From Roseiarcus sp036489975 (lineage in GTDB: Bacteria; Pseudomonadota; Alphaproteobacteria; Rhizobiales; Beijerinckiaceae): a stretch of 64,000 nucleotides of DNA. Under the pieces are notes generated by a model, which was given only the letters and a program-made list of their open reading frames with translations, was not told the origin of the DNA and made no database searches. Positions 25,669 to 33,544 of this stretch are shown piece after piece (positions within the stretch are counted from its first letter, which is position 1; each line of letters begins with the position of its first letter). The DNA is taken from NCBI GenBank assembly GCA_036489975.1, contig DASXES010000019.1:29762-93761 (forward strand). The letters run 5' to 3'. The translations under genes and the position numbers were made by a program.

Positions 25669-26895
25669 TCATGCGAGCAGGCGCTCGTCGAACGGAGCTC
25701 GCGACATTACGTGCGGGGCGTCCTCGGTGACCAGCACCATCTCCTCCAGGCGGACCCCGCCGCCGCCACGCACCCCTTCGACCCAGATGAGCGGCTCGAC
25801 AGCGAACACCATGCCCGGCTCGAATTCATAAACCGGCGCCCCCGGAAGCGTCTCGCCGATATAGGGCGGCTCGTTCGCGCCGATGCCCACGCCGTGTCCG
25901 ATGAAAAGCGACAGCATGCGGCCGCCGAGCCCATATTTTTCGGCCACTCTGATCAGCGCCTCGGCCGCGTCCTTGTTGGTTCGGCCCGGACGCATCTCGG
26001 CGATACCGGCCTTCAGGCCGTGATAGACGGCGGAGTATATCTTCCGCTGTTCGTCGGAGGGCTTTCCGCAAATGACGGCGCGCGCGACGTCGCCGAAATA
26101 TCCGCCCCAGCATGCGCCGATGTCGATGAAAACGATGTCGCCATGGCGAATGAGCTTGTCGCTGCAGATACGGTGCGGCGGGGCCATGTTCTCCCCGGAG
26201 GCGACGAAGGGCGTCATGACATGGGCGTATTCCCCGCCAAGGCGAAAGAGCGTCCTCATGGCTTCGCCGGCGACTTCGCACTCCCGCACGCCGTCCGCGA
26301 CGGCGGCGGTCGCGGACGCGGTGACGGCGTCGGCGAGCGCGGTCGCCTCTTCGAGAAGCTCGATTTCCTCAGGCAACTTGTTTCTGCGCGCCGCCTGCAT
26401 GGGCGTGTCGCCGTCCTCAATCTGAAGTTTGGGAAAATGCGCGGTGAGCGCCTTGGTGAACACCGTGTTGGCTTCGTCCAGACCGAGCTTGCCGCCGGCC
26501 AACCCGTGCTTTTTCAATACCGGCCCCAGAATGTCTCTGACCAGTCCGTCGACCAGCGCCTTCTCCTCGATGATCGGAATGTTATGCGCTTCCTTGATCC
26601 AGGGCATCGTCCGGTCGACCCGGTCTCGTTCTCCCCCCGAGCAGAAGAGGATCGGCTCCCTCCCTTCGACCAGCAGGGCGCCGTTCAGCGCGGTTGATTT
26701 GCCCGCGATCAGCTGCGGCCGCAAATCCGTGAGATAGCGGCAGTTCTCGTCCTTCCAGACAAGCAACGCGTCCAGCCCCGCAGCGCGCCTTTGCGCTTCC
26801 GCTTTGGCGATCCGCTTCGCCCGCAACGCGGTGAGATCGACGCGGCGCTCGTATCCGACGTTCCATGGCCCTTGAGCGAAATGATGCGCCTGCAT
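25669..26895 (-). CDS. M24-family metallopeptidase (Xaa-Pro aminopeptidase / DddP-like), complete metal site
   Basis: A 408-aa protein from the ATG at 26895, chosen because GAGGAGG lies about 10 bases upstream; a TTG at 26916 would start inside that site. All five M24 metal ligands are visible: Asp in 'DIVFIDIGACWGGYF', Asp in 'GDVARAV', His in 'IGHGVGIGANEPP', Glu in 'FAVEPLIW' and Glu in 'VRLEEMVLV'. The N-terminal creatinase-like domain contains 'AGLDALLVWKDENCRYLTDL'. It may cleave an amide, or act like DddP on a sulfonium compound. Unlike the M24 protein at 14013, its site is intact. A 2-hydroxyacid dehydrogenase gene lies just upstream on the strand. Confidence 0.9.
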   Translation of the reverse strand: MQAHHFAQGPWNVGYERRVDLTALRAKRIAKAEAQRRAAGLDALLVWKDENCRYLTDLRPQLIAGKSTALNGALLVEGREPILFCSGGERDRVDRTMPWIKEAHNIPIIEEKALVDGLVRDILGPVLKKHGLAGGKLGLDEANTVFTKALTAHFPKLQIEDGDTPMQAARRNKLPEEIELLEEATALADAVTASATAAVADGVRECEVAGEAMRTLFRLGGEYAHVMTPFVASGENMAPPHRICSDKLIRHGDIVFIDIGACWGGYFGDVARAVICGKPSDEQRKIYSAVYHGLKAGIAEMRPGRTNKDAAEALIRVAEKYGLGGRMLSLFIGHGVGIGANEPPYIGETLPGAPVYEFEPGMVFAVEPLIWVEGVRGGGGVRLEEMVLVTEDAPHVMSRAPFDERLLA

Positions 26896-26959
26896 TGTCT
26901 CGCGCTTCCTCCTCAACGTGATCGTCAGCCAGCCAGTGAGGCGCGGCGGGCGCCTGCTC

Positions 26960-28027
26960 TCATCGCGCGGAACTGCGCCCGGCGTTTCCTGACCGGAAAT
27001 CCTCTTCCCCCTCTCGCGCGCGCCGCGCCAGCCAGGAGTCGAAGACCTCGGGATTGTGGATGTTCGGCGGCCGGCGGCCCTCGACGAGAGCCAGAATATT
27101 GTCGGCGACGGCGTTCGCCAGCGCGTCGCGCGTTTCGACGACCGCGCTGCCGAGGTGCGGCGTCAGCACGACATTCGTCATCTCGAGGAGAGCCGGCGTG
27201 ACGGTCGGCTCCCGTTCGAACACGTCAAGTCCGGCGCCGGCGAGTTGGCCGTGTTTGAGCGCCTCGACCAGCGCCAGCTCGTCGACAACGGGTCCGCGCG
27301 ATGTGTTGATCAGGAAAGCCGTGGGCTTCATAAGCGAGAGCTCGCGCGTCCCGATCTGACCCCGCGTCTCCTCCCGGAGAGGCGAGTGGACCGAAACGAA
27401 ATCGGATTGTCGCAGCAAGTCGTCCAGCTGAGCGAACTGAACGCCAAGATCGCGCTCCATGTCGTGCTTGCGGCGCGGGGACCAGTAGAGAATGTTCATC
27501 TGGAACCCGCGAGCCCGGCGAGCGACGGCTGACCCAATGCGCCCGCCGCCCCCCACCAGGCCAAGGGTCTTTCCGAACACGCCGCCACCGAGCAAATGGT
27601 TCGATTGCCCGCCAGGGAACATGCCTTCGCGAACAAGCTTGTCGCCTTCGACAACCCGGCGAGCGACTGCGAGCATCAGGCCGAAGCAGATATCCGCCGT
27701 CGCTTCCGTCACAACTGGGGAAACGGTTGTCACAACGACGCCGCGTCGCGTAGCCTCCTCGATGTCGATGTCCGACGGCGTGACGGCCATCGAAGTGATC
27801 GCCTGGAGATTCGGGTTCGCCGCGACGACCGATCGGTCGATCTTGTCATGCAGGAGCGGCAACAGGAAATCACAGTCAGCGACGCCAGCCAGCAGCCCTT
27901 CCCTGGACAGAATTCGGCTGCTGTCGGGATTGACGGAAACGTCGGCGACCGCCTTTATCCTGTCGAGCGCGGTGGCGGCTATGGGCTGCGTCACGAAGAT
28001 GCGCGGCCGTTTTGCGATCCGATTCAT
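26960..28027 (-). CDS. D-2-hydroxyacid dehydrogenase (glyoxylate/hydroxypyruvate-reductase-like)
   Basis: A 355-aa NAD(P)-dependent enzyme. 'TEATADICFGLMLAVARRV' is the dimerisation helix typical of GyaR/GhrB, followed by 'GKTLGLVGGGGRIGSAVARR' (cofactor), catalytic Arg in 'FLINTSRGPVVDELALVEAL', Glu in 'DVFEREPTV' and His in 'VVLTPHLGSAVVETRDAL'. It should reduce glyoxylate, hydroxypyruvate or a related oxo acid. It is the first gene of the minus-strand operon that continues with M24, HIBADH-like and SDR genes. A weak 43-codon frame ends at its ATG as ATGA, but I cannot support it as a gene. Confidence 0.9.
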   Translation of the reverse strand: MNRIAKRPRIFVTQPIAATALDRIKAVADVSVNPDSSRILSREGLLAGVADCDFLLPLLHDKIDRSVVAANPNLQAITSMAVTPSDIDIEEATRRGVVVTTVSPVVTEATADICFGLMLAVARRVVEGDKLVREGMFPGGQSNHLLGGGVFGKTLGLVGGGGRIGSAVARRARGFQMNILYWSPRRKHDMERDLGVQFAQLDDLLRQSDFVSVHSPLREETRGQIGTRELSLMKPTAFLINTSRGPVVDELALVEALKHGQLAGAGLDVFEREPTVTPALLEMTNVVLTPHLGSAVVETRDALANAVADNILALVEGRRPPNIHNPEVFDSWLARRAREGEEDFRSGNAGRSSAR

Positions 28028-28412
28028 CGGACGGTTCCCTCGAAATCCGCAAGCCCGTCAAAGACTCCGATCGCCCGCGCTTCGAGCCTCTTCCTGTCGC
28101 TGCGCGTCACGGTTTTCCGGGTGGGAAAACCTTTGCTTCTCAAGCGAACCATCTTCTGCGTCAGCGTAGGCTCCAAGTCCCTCAACCTGCCGGGTCACGA
28201 TTGGGTCAGCAAGTTTCATGGCCAGACGCGGGAGGAACGCATCCGCTAGCAAAGGTCCCATGTTCAGGGAAATAATGATATCTACGCTTGCGCATAAGAA
28301 AACATGATGTCCTGCGGCCCGGGTCGAAGACCGAGAGAATATCTGACGTGATCATGCGGCCGCTTGCCTCGGACCGTCGGCGCTCTCCAGGGCGACGCAG
28401 CTTCAGAAAGCC
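28028..28412. other. Intergenic region upstream of the catabolic operon
   Basis: Probably contains the promoter of the minus-strand operon beginning at 28027; the stretch 28262-28310 is AT-rich. Two short overlapping minus-strand frames (28058-28261, and one ending at 28024) show mixed codon use and no recognisable motif; they could be a decayed gene, but I cannot identify it. Confidence 0.4.
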
Positions 28413-29276
28413 TCATCCGTCTGTGAGCGCCCTAAGCGTTTGGTCGCGCGCGTTCATATCTCCCTCGGCGTGGACCGGCTGGATGCAGACCTGATCGGCG
28501 CCCGCCTCAAGATGCGCCTTCAGGCCGCGGGCGATCGTCGCCGCATCACCCCGGAGCACCATCGCGTCGATGAACCTGTCCGAGCCGCCGCCGGCAAGGT
28601 CGGATTCGGTAAAACCGATACGCAGCCAATTGTTGCGGTAGTTGGCGAGGGTCATATAGCGATTGAGCTCATGCCGTGCGAGGCGGCGGGCCACGGCGGC
28701 GTCCGCTTCGAGGCACACTTTCTGCTCGACCACGAGCAGCTTCTGAGGCCCCAAAGCGCCGCGCGCTTCGCGCGTATGCTCGGGCGTCACGTTATAGGGA
28801 ACGGCGCCGGCCGCGCGCTCAGCGGCGAGTTTCAGCATCAACGGACCGAGCGCCGCGATCACGACGGGCCATTCCGCCGCGTTCGACGGCTCCTCATAAA
28901 GGCCCTCGAGATAGCGGCGCATCGTCGGTACGGGCTTGTCGTAGACATGGCCCCGCACCCGCTCGACCATCGGCGCGTGACTGACCCCCAGGCCGAGGAT
29001 GAAGCGATCATCGTAGAGGCTCGACAAGGTCATGAGTCCGCGCCTGGCGGTGAAGGGGTCGCGAGCGTAGATATTCGCGATCGAGCTGCCGATGATCAGC
29101 CGGCTCGTGTTCGCCAGCATGAAGCTGGCGATGGAGAGGGATTCATAGCCGAGCGCTTCCGGGTACCAGAACGTCGCGTAGCCGAGGTCTTCCACGGTTC
29201 GCACCAAGCGCCTGACTCCGGCGCCATCCAAACGATCGATCGGATACCAGACGCCTAGCCTTCCCACCTGTCGCAT
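28413..29276 (-). CDS. LLM-class (luciferase-like) oxidoreductase, probably F420-dependent
   Basis: A luciferase-like monooxygenase-fold protein of about 287 aa. 'VGRLGVWYPIDRL' opens the barrel, followed by 'LVRTVEDLGYATFWYPEALG', 'LIIGSSIANIYARDPFTARR' (typical of the F420-type TIGR03620-like branch), 'RFILGLGVSHAPMVERVRGH' and 'VVIAALGPLMLKLAAERAAG'. The start is uncertain: the ATG at 29276 has AAGGA directly against it, whereas the GTG at 29267 has the same site at good spacing. The gene is divergent from the FO synthase gene, the first committed step of F420 synthesis, and this placement supports F420 rather than FMN as cofactor. Substrate unknown. Confidence 0.85.
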   Translation of the reverse strand: MRQVGRLGVWYPIDRLDGAGVRRLVRTVEDLGYATFWYPEALGYESLSIASFMLANTSRLIIGSSIANIYARDPFTARRGLMTLSSLYDDRFILGLGVSHAPMVERVRGHVYDKPVPTMRRYLEGLYEEPSNAAEWPVVIAALGPLMLKLAAERAAGAVPYNVTPEHTREARGALGPQKLLVVEQKVCLEADAAVARRLARHELNRYMTLANYRNNWLRIGFTESDLAGGGSDRFIDAMVLRGDAATIARGLKAHLEAGADQVCIQPVHAEGDMNARDQTLRALTDG

Positions 29277-29361
29277 TCCTTGAACCCCCGCATGCGCCGC
29301 CGCCTGGAGGCGCGGCATCCTCTTCCCCACTGGATTGCATCTGCCGCGGAGATGCAACATC

Positions 29362-31809
29362 ATGGAGAGAGAACATCATTCGCCGTCCGCCTCCGGTGTG
29401 ACGCGGATTGTGCCGGAACAGCCTCATAAGGTGAGTGGGATGGGCGATTTGAGCGATGACGCGCTTTCAATCCGGCTCGAACAGGCCCCGCTCGCGGAGC
29501 TGATCGACGCCGCGGGACGCCTGCGCGACGAGGGCCACGGGCGCCTCATCTCGTATTCGCGCAAGGTGTTCATTCCGCTTACTCATCTTTGCCGCGACGT
29601 CTGCCACTATTGCACCTTCGCCGAGCGACCTCGCGCGGGGAAACCCGCCTATCTGTCCGCGGACGAAGTGCTCACCATTGCCCGCGCGGGAGCGGCCGCC
29701 GGCTGCACGGAGGCGCTGTTCACGCTCGGCGACAAGCCGGAGCTACGCTATCGCGCGGCGCGCGAGGCGCTGGACGCGCTCGGACACGAGACCACCGTCG
29801 ATTATCTTCAGGCGATGTGCGCGCTTGTGTTGCGCGAGACCGGCCTCTTGCCGCACGCCAATCCCGGAGTCATGAGTCGCGCCGAGATCGCGGGCTTGCG
29901 CACAGTATCGGCCAGCCAGGGGATCATGCTGGAATCGCTGAGCGCGCGCCTGTGCGACCCGGGCGGAGTCCATTATGGCTCGCCCGACAAGGCGCCCGAG
30001 GCGCGCCTCGAGACGCTCAAGCTCGCTGGCGAACTGCGTGTTCCATTCACCACCGGCATTCTGATCGGCATCGGCGAGACGCGCGCCGAGCGCCTCGAGG
30101 CGCTCTTCGCCATCCGCGATCTGCATCGGCAGTTCGGGCACATACAGGAAGTCATCGTGCAGAACTTCCGCGCCAAGCCCGGCACAAAACGCGCGGACGC
30201 GGCCGAGCCCGATCTCGACGACCTCCTTTGGACCATCGCCGCGGCGCGCCTGATCCTTGGCGCGGCGATGAACATCCAGGCGCCGCCCAACCTGTCGCCG
30301 GGCGTCTATCCGCGGCTCATTGCGGCCGGCATCAATGATTGGGGCGGGATCTCTCCGGTCACCCCCGATCACGTCAATCCGGAGGCGCCGTGGCCGGCGA
30401 TCGCCGAGCTTGCCCAGCGCACGGCGGATGCGGGCAAGCTGCTGGTGCATCGCCTGCCGATCTATCCCGCCTGTATGCGCGATCCGGGCGCCTGGACCGC
30501 GCCGGAGATCGCCACGCAGGCGCGCCGGCTCAGCGACGCCGAGGGCTTCGCCCGCGACGACAATTGGGCGCCCGGCACGAAGGCTAGGCCGGCCGCCCTC
30601 CCGGTCCACGCCCGCTCCGTCGACCCGGCGATCGAGCGCATCCTCGGGCGCGCTCAAGCCGGCGCCCGCCTGGAGCCGCCCGAGATCATGCGGCTGTTCG
30701 CGGCCCGCGACGCCGACTATGCGCACGTCGTCGCCACGGCCGACGCGCTTCGCCGCGCGACGAGTGGCGATGTCATCCGCTACGTCGTCAACCGCAACAT
30801 CAACTACACCAACATCTGTTCCTACCGCTGCACCTTCTGCGCCTTCTCCAAGGGCAAGACGCATGAGGCTTTGCGCGGCGTTCCTTACGATCTCGCGCTC
30901 GAAGAGATTGTCCGCCGCGCGACTGAGGCCTGGGAGCGCGGCGCGACCGAGGTCTGCCTCCAGGGCGGGATTCATCCCGATTACAGCGGCGAGACCTATC
31001 TCGCGATCTGCCGCGCCATCAAGGCGGCGGTTCCGGACATGCATATCCACGCCTTCTCGCCCTTGGAGGTGACGCAGGGCGCGGCGACGCTCGGCCTTCC
31101 GATCCGGTCGTTTCTCGCGAAGCTGAAGGAGGCAGGCTTGAGCACGCTGCCGGGCACCGCCGCCGAGATTCTCGACGACGAGGTGCGCGCGATCATTTGC
31201 CCGGACAAACTGAACACGGCGCAATGGCTCGATGTCGCAAGGAATGCGCATGGGCTCGGCCTGAGAACGACCTCCACCATCATGTACGGGCATATCGAGC
31301 ATCCGCTGTCGTGGGCGCGCCATATCCTGGCGGTGCGCGATCTGCAGGTGGAGACCGGGGGCTTAACGGAATTCGTGCCCCTGCCCTTCGTGCACATGGA
31401 AGCGCCGATGTATCTCAAGGGGGCGGCACGGCGCGGGCCCACTTTCCGGGAAGCGGTGCTGATGCATGCGGTCGCGCGGCTCGCGCTTCATCCGCACGTC
31501 ACGAACATCCAGACGTCCTGGGTCAAGATGGGGCCCGAGGGCGCGGCCGCGTGTCTTGAGGCCGGCGCGAACGACCTCGGCGGCACATTGATGAACGAGA
31601 GCATCACTCGCGCCGCTGGCGCCGAACACGGGCAGGAGTTTCCGCCCGAGGCCATGGAGGCGCTCATTCGCTCGCTTGGCCGCATCCCGGAGCAGCGGAC
31701 CACACTCTACGGTCCCGTCCCGGCGGAACGGCGGGCGGCGTCGCTCGCCGCCTCTGCCCTAGCGCCCGTGGTCCTGACGCCGCCGCGGAAGCTTGTCGCA
31801 GCGGAATAG
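29362..31809 (+). CDS. fbiC: FO synthase, fused CofG-CofH (FbiC type)
   Basis: Makes 8-hydroxy-5-deazaflavin (FO), the chromophore of cofactor F420, from tyrosine and 5-amino-6-ribitylamino-uracil. Two radical-SAM domains are in one chain. The CofG-like half (residues about 40-370) has the cluster motif 'CRDVCHYCTF' and 'NFRAKPGTKRADAAEPDL'; the CofH-like half (about 430-780) has 'CSYRCTFCAFSKGKTHEALR', 'EVCLQGGIHPDYSGETY' and 'NTAQWLDVARNAHGLGLRTT'. The fusion is typical of actinobacteria and of some alphaproteobacteria. ATGs at 29362 and 29440 are both possible; the latter has a better-spaced AAGGTGA and fits other family members. No cofC, cofD or cofE lies in the window. The divergent gene is an LLM oxidoreductase. 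Confidence 0.95.
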   Translation: MEREHHSPSASGVTRIVPEQPHKVSGMGDLSDDALSIRLEQAPLAELIDAAGRLRDEGHGRLISYSRKVFIPLTHLCRDVCHYCTFAERPRAGKPAYLSADEVLTIARAGAAAGCTEALFTLGDKPELRYRAAREALDALGHETTVDYLQAMCALVLRETGLLPHANPGVMSRAEIAGLRTVSASQGIMLESLSARLCDPGGVHYGSPDKAPEARLETLKLAGELRVPFTTGILIGIGETRAERLEALFAIRDLHRQFGHIQEVIVQNFRAKPGTKRADAAEPDLDDLLWTIAAARLILGAAMNIQAPPNLSPGVYPRLIAAGINDWGGISPVTPDHVNPEAPWPAIAELAQRTADAGKLLVHRLPIYPACMRDPGAWTAPEIATQARRLSDAEGFARDDNWAPGTKARPAALPVHARSVDPAIERILGRAQAGARLEPPEIMRLFAARDADYAHVVATADALRRATSGDVIRYVVNRNINYTNICSYRCTFCAFSKGKTHEALRGVPYDLALEEIVRRATEAWERGATEVCLQGGIHPDYSGETYLAICRAIKAAVPDMHIHAFSPLEVTQGAATLGLPIRSFLAKLKEAGLSTLPGTAAEILDDEVRAIICPDKLNTAQWLDVARNAHGLGLRTTSTIMYGHIEHPLSWARHILAVRDLQVETGGLTEFVPLPFVHMEAPMYLKGAARRGPTFREAVLMHAVARLALHPHVTNIQTSWVKMGPEGAAACLEAGANDLGGTLMNESITRAAGAEHGQEFPPEAMEALIRSLGRIPEQRTTLYGPVPAERRAASLAASALAPVVLTPPRKLVAAE

Positions 31810-32375
31810 CGCACTTAGCGCCTCCATTTCGAGCGATGTCAGTGGGTTGCGGCGCCTTTTACGACTTGTCCGCCGCCCGTCCTATAATTAACATTATAAT
31901 GCTGTTATTTTGTCAATCACGGCGAGGGACAGCTCGTCGAAACTGCGCGGGCCCTCCCCTACTGTCGTCAGATTAATCCGCGGCGATACCATTGAGATCG
32001 AAGGTTGTTCAAACTCAATACAAGCTTGTTATTATCTATGGTCAGCAATTCATCAGCGCAGGCGGGGTAAATAATCTGGCCGACGATTGTGTGTAGACAA
32101 TATTGTGGAGGACCATTGCAGTTTTACAAATCGTTTCTTGCTCATTCGCCCATTGTGTTCTAGCGAAGCGTTGCAAAAAGCTGGCAATATGGTGTGCGGC
32201 CGGCACTAGTCCGTTGACATATCTGCATGGATAAGCAATAGCCCAAAAGTAACTTCCGGCGCACAAATGGTTACCTCGGTGCCAGGGGCGGGAGATCATG
32301 CGCGGGAGCGCGAATCTTGCGAGTCGATCATCGGGAAGACAAGCGCGCGGTCCGGGCAGCGCAGGAGGGTTTGTG
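31810..32375. other. AT-rich intergenic region with a palindrome
   Basis: Clearly poorer in G and C than its surroundings. At 31892-31901 CATTATAATG is a perfect 10-bp palindrome with TAA/TTA flanks, operator-like. A TTGACA box lies at 32214-32219, but no good -10 follows at 16-18 bases, so the promoter of the secreted-protein gene is unproven. A minus-strand frame (32042-32389) shows no motif and overlaps the next gene's ribosome-binding site, so I do not call it. Confidence 0.45.
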
Positions 32376-32825
32376 ATGGGGATAAGCAAAGTCAGGTTCG
32401 CCAGCGTTTTAGCATCATTAATCGCAATGACGACCGGCCCGGCCCGAGCTTATGACTTTTCGAAGCCGCTATCTTGCGCCGTAACAGTGTACCGCGGCGG
32501 TAGCGCAATGTGGACGTGGGTTGATGTTTCGAACGGGAGAGGCAATCGCGTTGTCAAGGAAACCGGACCCGTCATGATGAACGGCCGTGAGGATCCAAAC
32601 CATACACCTGCGATTTGGACGTGGTCTGACGACATACCCAATGACTGGCTATTTAACGGCCCCGTGCCCAAGGGGAGCCTGAGCCTGGCGCCGCTATACC
32701 AGCCGGCGACGCGCATCATCGCGTTTAATGCAGCTAAAATAACCGACGATGGAGATGCGGTCCGCGCACTGCTTATCCGCGACGGGCAAGTTGCAGGCGT
32801 CGGCTCTTGCTGGCGTAAAACCTGA
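32376..32825 (+). CDS. Secreted protein of unknown function
   Basis: I place the start at the ATG at 32376, because AGGAGG sits 7 bases before it and the protein then opens with a clean signal peptide (residues 1-27, ending 'TTGPARA'). The mature part of about 122 residues contains 'WTWVDVSNGRGNRVVKET', 'NHTPAIWTWSDDIPNDWLF' and ends 'GVGSCWRKT'. Two cysteines (one near each end) could form a disulfide. It looks like a beta-rich periplasmic protein; I recognise no family. It lies between an AT-rich stretch and a cpaF relic, and its codon use is less GC-biased than its neighbours', compatible with acquired DNA. Confidence 0.7.
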   Translation: MGISKVRFASVLASLIAMTTGPARAYDFSKPLSCAVTVYRGGSAMWTWVDVSNGRGNRVVKETGPVMMNGREDPNHTPAIWTWSDDIPNDWLFNGPVPKGSLSLAPLYQPATRIIAFNAAKITDDGDAVRALLIRDGQVAGVGSCWRKT

Positions 32826-32891
32826 CAGTTCAGCGGTTCACGCCGCGGCGCTCAAACAGCGCGAGCGGACCGTCGATCACGGCCGAGATGA

Positions 32892-33173
32892 CCGGATGGT
32901 CCGCTCAAGCCGTTGTTGAAGGATCCGACCGTCACCGACATTCTGATCAACACGTAAGCGCTGCTTCATCGAACGCTTCGGACAATTGCAGGAGACCAAA
33001 GGTTCACCTCAAGGATGGGGCGCACCTCCTGCGCCCCATCAATCGAATCGGCTCGCCGACAGGCGGCGGGTCGAGGACTCGTCGCCCGGGGTCGCGCGGC
33101 GGCTCGCGCGTCAATCGCGGTCAGGCTCATCGCTGGCGACGAGCCGCTGGTTTCAATTCGAAAGTTCGCCTGA
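32892..33173 (+). pseudogene. cpaF: Frameshifted relic of cpaF (Flp pilus / tad secretion ATPase)
   Basis: Pieces of the CpaF N-terminal region are found in order in all three plus frames: 'GPLKPLLKDPTVTDILINT' then a TAA (32955-32957); 'FIERFGQLQET' in the next frame; 'KVHLKDGAHLLRPINRI'; 'GRRVEDSSPGVARRLA'; and 'AVRLIAGDEPLVSIRKFA' then a TGA at 33171. CpaF is the hexameric ATPase that drives Flp/tad pilus assembly. The Walker motifs, which come later in the protein, are absent. The gene is truncated at both ends with several indels, so it is long dead. No other tad genes are near. Confidence 0.8.
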
Positions 33174-33210
33174 GCGCGCTCTCGACAGGGACCGGCTTCA
33201 CGGATCGCCG

Positions 33211-33480
33211 CTAATTCATTCCGAGCGCAGCGAGATAGAGATCGAGCACCGTCTCCTCCTCGATTCGGCTGTCCCGGTCCTGCTTTCGGATCGATACGAT
33301 TTTTCGCATGATCTTCACATCGAAGCCGTTCGCCTTGGCCTCGCCGTAGACCTCCTTGATGTCGTCGGCCAGCGCCTTCTTTTCCTCTTCGAGGCGCTCG
33401 ATCCGCTCGATGAAGGCGCGCAGATGCCCGGCGTTGACCTCGCTCGCGCCGATCGGATCAGGATCGTTCGGTTTCGCCAT
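33211..33480 (-). CDS. gapR: GapR nucleoid-associated protein (DUF2312)
   Basis: From the ATG at 33480 the protein has 89 aa, the length of Caulobacter GapR; the open frame extends upstream but without family pattern. It is a coiled-coil protein with 'HLRAFIERIERLEEEKKALA', 'IKEVYGEAKANGFDVKIMRK' and 'RIEEETVLDLYLAALG', the DUF2312 signature. GapR binds AT-rich, overtwisted DNA and helps topoisomerases relieve positive supercoils during replication. It lies downstream of an N-formylglutamate amidohydrolase gene on the same strand, with 64 bases between. Confidence 0.94.
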   Translation of the reverse strand: MAKPNDPDPIGASEVNAGHLRAFIERIERLEEEKKALADDIKEVYGEAKANGFDVKIMRKIVSIRKQDRDSRIEEETVLDLYLAALGMN

Positions 33481-33544
33481 ATTCATCCTGTGACCTCGCT
33501 CGCGTTGGTGGAACGCGACGGATCGCGCCGAACGTCTGTTCACG

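Noticed and set aside
28058..28261. Minus-strand 67-codon frame upstream of the hydroxyacid dehydrogenase, and an overlapping frame ending at its ATG
   Set aside because: Mixed third-position bases and no recognisable motif; the ATGA overlap alone is not enough.
29743..31323. 526-codon minus-strand open frame inside the FO synthase gene
   Set aside because: Shadow of a high-GC gene; Arg/Asp-rich translation without motifs, while the plus frame has both radical-SAM motifs.
32042..32389. Minus-strand 115-codon frame in the AT-rich region
   Set aside because: No motif or ribosome-binding site, and it overlaps the start region of the better-supported secreted-protein gene.
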